NCBI RefSeq assembly: GCF_011046555.1
Contig: NZ_CP049246.1
Location: 1,178,001-1,242,000, forward strand
Reading direction: 5' to 3'
Length of the DNA stretch: 64,000 nt
Source of the DNA: Sphingobacterium lactis
GTDB taxonomy: Bacteria > Bacteroidota > Bacteroidia > Sphingobacteriales > Sphingobacteriaceae
Shown here: positions 61,190-64,000 of the stretch, one piece after another
Layout: each line of letters opens with the position of its first letter
Numbering within the stretch: position 1 is the first letter of the stretch
Position numbers and translations under genes: made by a program
The notes under the pieces: generated by a model
The model's input: the letters and a program-made list of their open reading frames with translations, nothing else
What the model was told of the DNA's origin: nothing
Databases searched by the model: none

Positions 61190-62152
61190 CTACATCTTCA
61201 ACCCAATTTCCCTTAGGCGTTCATCCAGGTATTCGCCAGCGGTATAATCTTCGTAGGCTTTTGGGTGTTCGGCATCGATGCAAGATTCCAAGGAAGCCAA
61301 GCTCATGCTGGATTTTGGATGTAAGAAGAATGGAACGGAATAACGTGAGGTTTTCATCAGTTCACGTGGTGGATTGACAACACGGTGTGTTGTTGATTTT
61401 AATTTATTGTTGGTCAAGCGTTGCAACATATCGCCTACATTGACTACGATATCTTCCCCTTTTGCTTTAATGGCGAACCATTCACCATCCTTTGTCAAAA
61501 CTTCGAGTCCATCGGCGCTCGCACCAATTAACAGGGTGATTAGGTTGATGTCCTCATGTGCACCCGCACGAACGGCATCTGCAGGGATGCTGTCCGGATT
61601 TTCAATCGGGAAATAGTGAATTGCACGTAATATGGAGTTCCCGTTGATAACATACTGTTCGAAATAGTCTTCGGGTAGGTTTAGGTACGTCGCTATGGCC
61701 TTCAGCAAGTTTCTGCCGGCGTCTTCCAATTTTTTATAGATCTCTGCGGTGACTTCATTGAAACGAGGCAGCTCTTCCACTTGAGGGTTGTCCGGAAAAT
61801 CAGCTTTTGAATATTCTTCACCGACGATCGTTTGTCCGCGTTGCCAAAATTCCTTCAGATCCGGCGTTTTGGAATCCTTGGCTTTTTCCTTACCCTTGGA
61901 GGTATAGCCACGCTGTCCAGCAAGTTCAGGAAATTCATATTTCCCCTTGATATCGCTAGGTTGTTCAAAAAAGGCCTTTACTACCTGGTAGAGCTCATCA
62001 ATCAGTTCGTTGGAGAGGCCATGGTTTGCAATGGTGACGAAACCTGTTTCATTGAAAGCCTTGCCGATGTCCTGGACAAACTGCTGACGTTGTTCAGCAG
62101 TACCTTCCGTGTAATGCTGCAAATCTAATCTTGGAATATTTACTAAAGCCAT
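61190..62152 (-). CDS. Isopenicillin-N-synthase-like 2-oxoglutarate/Fe(II) oxygenase
   Basis: A 320-residue non-haem iron oxygenase. The DIOX_N domain begins VNIPRLDLQHY with ETGFVTIANHGLS. The double-stranded beta-helix core carries the triad His199-x-Asp201 (AGAHEDINLITLL) and His256 (STTHRVVNPP), and the 2-oxoglutarate-binding Arg270-x-Ser272 (SRYSVPFF). Substrate unknown; relatives include flavonoid/gibberellin-type oxygenases and bacterial 2OG oxygenases of unclear role. It diverges from marR. Confidence 0.92.
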   Translation of the reverse strand: MALVNIPRLDLQHYTEGTAEQRQQFVQDIGKAFNETGFVTIANHGLSNELIDELYQVVKAFFEQPSDIKGKYEFPELAGQRGYTSKGKEKAKDSKTPDLKEFWQRGQTIVGEEYSKADFPDNPQVEELPRFNEVTAEIYKKLEDAGRNLLKAIATYLNLPEDYFEQYVINGNSILRAIHYFPIENPDSIPADAVRAGAHEDINLITLLIGASADGLEVLTKDGEWFAIKAKGEDIVVNVGDMLQRLTNNKLKSTTHRVVNPPRELMKTSRYSVPFFLHPKSSMSLASLESCIDAEHPKAYEDYTAGEYLDERLREIGLKM

Positions 62153-62170
62153 AATTCTTGATATTTAATA

Positions 62171-62178
62171 CAAAGTTA
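62171..62178 (-). promoter_or_regulatory. -7 element of the oxygenase gene
   Basis: Minus-strand TAACTTTG matches TAnnTTTG, 18 nt before the ATG at 62152. No TTTG at -33 spacing. Confidence 0.4.
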
Positions 62179-62345
62179 ACGTAATAATGAAATCAATGGT
62201 TGATAACTGTGGGTAAACCATGGATTATTCCCTATAAATATATGGTTTTCAGTTTATAAAAGTTTTCCACAACTGCTTCGCTGGTGAATTGTTTTACCCT
62301 AGTGATTCATTTGTGTCAAGTATTTATTAAAAATTTACAAAAGTG

Positions 62346-62376
62346 TTTGAATTATCATTTCAAAAATTTAAATTTG
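62346..62376 (+). promoter_or_regulatory. Promoter of marR
   Basis: TTTG 62346-62349, 19 bp, TAAATTTG 62369-62376: full match to both consensus boxes. Predicted start near 62382. Confidence 0.65.
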
Positions 62377-62390
62377 TTATGCTTGCATAA
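62377..62390. promoter_or_regulatory. Candidate MarR operator
   Basis: TTATGC-TT-GCATAA is a perfect palindrome directly after the -7 box, covering the predicted transcription start. Binding there would block RNA polymerase, fitting autorepression by the MarR protein encoded 22 bp downstream. Confidence 0.6.
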
Positions 62391-62412
62391 TAAATAAGTA
62401 GATAACCCTGAT

Positions 62413-62859
62413 ATGAGCCAAGACAATACCATAGACTATTTTTTGAAGACTGCTTGGCAGACGGTTGCCAATAAGTACAATGTGATTGCCTCTCAGCATG
62501 GCTTTACGCAGGCTGCGGGCTATATCCTGATCAATATCCACCGCGATGGAACACCAGTTTCACAGATTGCGAATTCAACCGGTGTGAAGACCACTTCGCT
62601 ATCCCGGGTGCTGAACAATCTGGAAAGTTTGGGATTCATCTATCGGGAGACGAGCGATACGGATAAACGATCGGTAAAGGTGTACCTGACGGAATTGGGG
62701 CGTGAGAAGCGTAAGATCGCCAAGGATGTCGTTCGTGAGTTCAATGAGCACCTGAACACTTCCTTTACGGAAAAAGAAAAAGCCACCTTGGTGAAGTTGC
62801 TACAGCGTGTGAACGAAGTGGCCACCAATTATACACCAGCGGTCCAGATAGAATCTTAG
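62413..62859 (+). CDS. MarR-family transcriptional regulator
   Basis: A 148-residue winged-helix repressor: PVSQIANSTGVKTTSLSRVLNNLESLGFIYRETSDTDKRSVKVYLTELGREKR carries the recognition helix and the D-x-R wing. It lies 26 bp upstream of a beta-oxidation gene on the same strand. MarR-type repressors in this position typically respond to acyl-CoA or related ligands and control fatty-acid degradation operons (inference). Confidence 0.94.
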   Translation: MSQDNTIDYFLKTAWQTVANKYNVIASQHGFTQAAGYILINIHRDGTPVSQIANSTGVKTTSLSRVLNNLESLGFIYRETSDTDKRSVKVYLTELGREKRKIAKDVVREFNEHLNTSFTEKEKATLVKLLQRVNEVATNYTPAVQIES

Positions 62860-62885
62860 ATTAAAAAAAAGAAAATATACGTGAT

Positions 62886-64000
62886 ATGAATAGAAATATT
62901 AAAAAAGTAGCTGTATTGGGATCCGGAGTTATGGGTTCCCGAATTGCCTGCCACTTTGCTAATATCGGTTTAGAGGTCTTGCTGTTGGATATCGTTCCGC
63001 GGGAGCTGCTGCCGGCAGAAGAAGCCAAGGGATTGACCTTGGAGAGCCCGGTGGTAAGGAACCGCATTGTGAACCAATCCTTGGACACAGCCATCAAATC
63101 AAACCCTGCGCCTTTATTCAGCAAATCATTCGCCAGTCGGATATCGACCGGTAATTTTGACGATGATATGCACAAGATTGCACAGGCAGATTGGGTAATC
63201 GAAGTGGTCGTGGAGCGTTTGGATATTAAACAGTCCGTATTTGAAAAAGTAGAGCAACACAGAAAGCCTGGTACCTTGATTACCTCCAATACATCGGGTA
63301 TTCCGATCCATTTGATGGCGGAAGGCCGTTCCGAGGACTTCAAAGCACATTTTTGTGGGACGCACTTCTTCAACCCGCCGCGTTACCTGCAGCTGTTGGA
63401 AATTATTCCAACCCCACATACCAACAAAGAGGTCGTGGATTTCCTAATGGAATACGGCGATAAGATGTTGGGAAAAACAGTGGTGTTGTGTAAGGATACC
63501 CCAGCATTCATCGGAAACCGTGTAGGTGTGTATTCCATGCTTGCCGTGACGCACCTCGTGGAGAAGTTGGACCTGAAAGTTGAAGAGGTTGATAAATTTA
63601 CCGGCCCTGCAATGGGTCACCCGAAATCGGCAACCTTCCGTACTGCGGATGTAGTCGGTTTGGATACATTGGTGAATGTGGCCAAAGGTTTGGAGCAGAA
63701 TGCGCCGAATGATGAGGCCAAAGGCGTCTTTATCCTCCCTGATTTTATCACCAAGATGGTGGAAAATAAATGGTTGGGGGAGAAGACCAAGAAAGGATTT
63801 TACGAAAAGGTTAAGGATGACAAAGGAAACTCTGAAATCCTATCCTTGGATCTGAAGACCCTGACCTATGGCAAACAGGAAAAGGTGAAATCCAGCACCT
63901 TGGATGCTACAAAACAAGTGGAAGATATCCGCAAGCGCATGAAGGTATACGAGCAGGGAACGGATAAAGCCGCTACGCTTTTCCGCGCCATGCACTATCC
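62886..64000 (+). CDS. 3-hydroxyacyl-CoA dehydrogenase, FadN-type (5' part, runs off the window)
   Basis: The frame is open from ATG 62886 to the window end (371 codons). The Rossmann start KKVAVLGSGVMGSRIACHFANIG with LLLD is the NAD site. ITSNTSGIPI, FCGTHFFNPPRYLQLLEIIP and KDTPAFIGNRVG are 3HCDH landmarks with the catalytic His in the HFFNPP region. The length so far and the lack of an N-terminal hydratase fit the FadN type, in which an enoyl-CoA hydratase domain follows at the C-terminus, outside the window. It oxidises 3-hydroxyacyl-CoA in beta-oxidation. It is probably in an operon with marR. Confidence 0.93.
   Translation, partial: MNRNIKKVAVLGSGVMGSRIACHFANIGLEVLLLDIVPRELLPAEEAKGLTLESPVVRNRIVNQSLDTAIKSNPAPLFSKSFASRISTGNFDDDMHKIAQADWVIEVVVERLDIKQSVFEKVEQHRKPGTLITSNTSGIPIHLMAEGRSEDFKAHFCGTHFFNPPRYLQLLEIIPTPHTNKEVVDFLMEYGDKMLGKTVVLCKDTPAFIGNRVGVYSMLAVTHLVEKLDLKVEEVDKFTGPAMGHPKSATFRTADVVGLDTLVNVAKGLEQNAPNDEAKGVFILPDFITKMVENKWLGEKTKKGFYEKVKDDKGNSEILSLDLKTLTYGKQEKVKSSTLDATKQVEDIRKRMKVYEQGTDKAATLFRAMHY

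Noticed and set aside
62861..63373. Minus-strand ORF of 170 codons near the window end
   Set aside because: Lies antisense within the 3-hydroxyacyl-CoA dehydrogenase frame, which is open on the plus strand to the window end with clear motifs.
1..64000. tRNA or rRNA genes, restriction-modification, toxin-antitoxin or other defence genes, prophage
   Set aside because: None were recognised on either strand. The only mobile element seen is the IS3-family copy; addAB is taken as general recombination and repair.

Overview
The window looks like a chromosomal segment from a Sphingobacterium-like member of the Bacteroidota (family Sphingobacteriaceae; inference). The support is SusC/SusD outer-membrane pairs, a GLPGLI-family protein next to a TonB-dependent receptor, DUF4271 beside hemD, PCMD and DUF2723 proteins, start codons mostly without strong Shine-Dalgarno sequences, and many promoters that fit the Bacteroidota consensus TTTG-N19-21-TAnnTTTG. 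Most of the window is ordinary chromosome with one insertion sequence.

Layout. 1-9.9 kb: two SusC/SusD uptake systems in tandem, the first cut by the window edge, the second followed by a small lipoprotein. They are separated by 1.2 kb of AT-rich non-coding DNA holding a 116-bp repeat element. 10-18.3 kb: an orphan secreted protein, mrp, an AsmA-like/GT51 transglycosylase fusion, hpt, tag, DUF4271, hemD and a JmjC-type cupin. 18.4-28.1 kb, all minus strand: addA-addB, a LysR regulator, and a periplasmic module of a TsdA-like dihaem cytochrome, a DsrE-like protein and an orphan solute-binding protein. 28.3-30.8 kb: rpsP, rimM and a SAM riboswitch controlling metF. 30.8-35.2 kb: an AT-rich cluster of receptor, GLPGLI protein and lipoprotein. 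35.5-49 kb: a DUF2723 protein, glnS, a secreted Rossmann-like protein, carbonic anhydrase with a SulP transporter, a HerA-like ATPase, a sugar nucleotidyltransferase, DUF2459, and a membrane-protein/XRE pair. 49-54.5 kb: dnaK, a thioredoxin-like protein, and a PAP2-GtrA-GT39 operon. 54.7-56.5 kb: a second copy of the repeat element and an IS3-family (IS150-like) insertion sequence with a -1 frameshift signal. 56.6-64 kb: MmcQ/YjbR, a LytTR two-component system, a PCMD lipoprotein with a beta-barrel protein, a 2-oxoglutarate oxygenase, and a MarR regulator ahead of a beta-oxidation gene that runs off the end.

How genes work together. The SusCD pairs import glycans or other oligomers. PAP2, GtrA and GT39 fit polyprenyl-phosphate-sugar cycling for envelope glycosylation. 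Carbonic anhydrase with SulP fits bicarbonate handling. The LysR, cytochrome, DsrE and binding-protein genes fit periplasmic sulfur or oxyanion chemistry. MarR probably represses itself and the fatty-acid gene through a palindrome at its own promoter.

The most unusual features are the two homologous, oppositely oriented inverted-repeat elements built from 11-bp units (3356-3471 and 54775-54908). Next come the LysR-controlled periplasmic redox module, and an AddB nuclease that appears to have lost its iron-sulfur cysteines.
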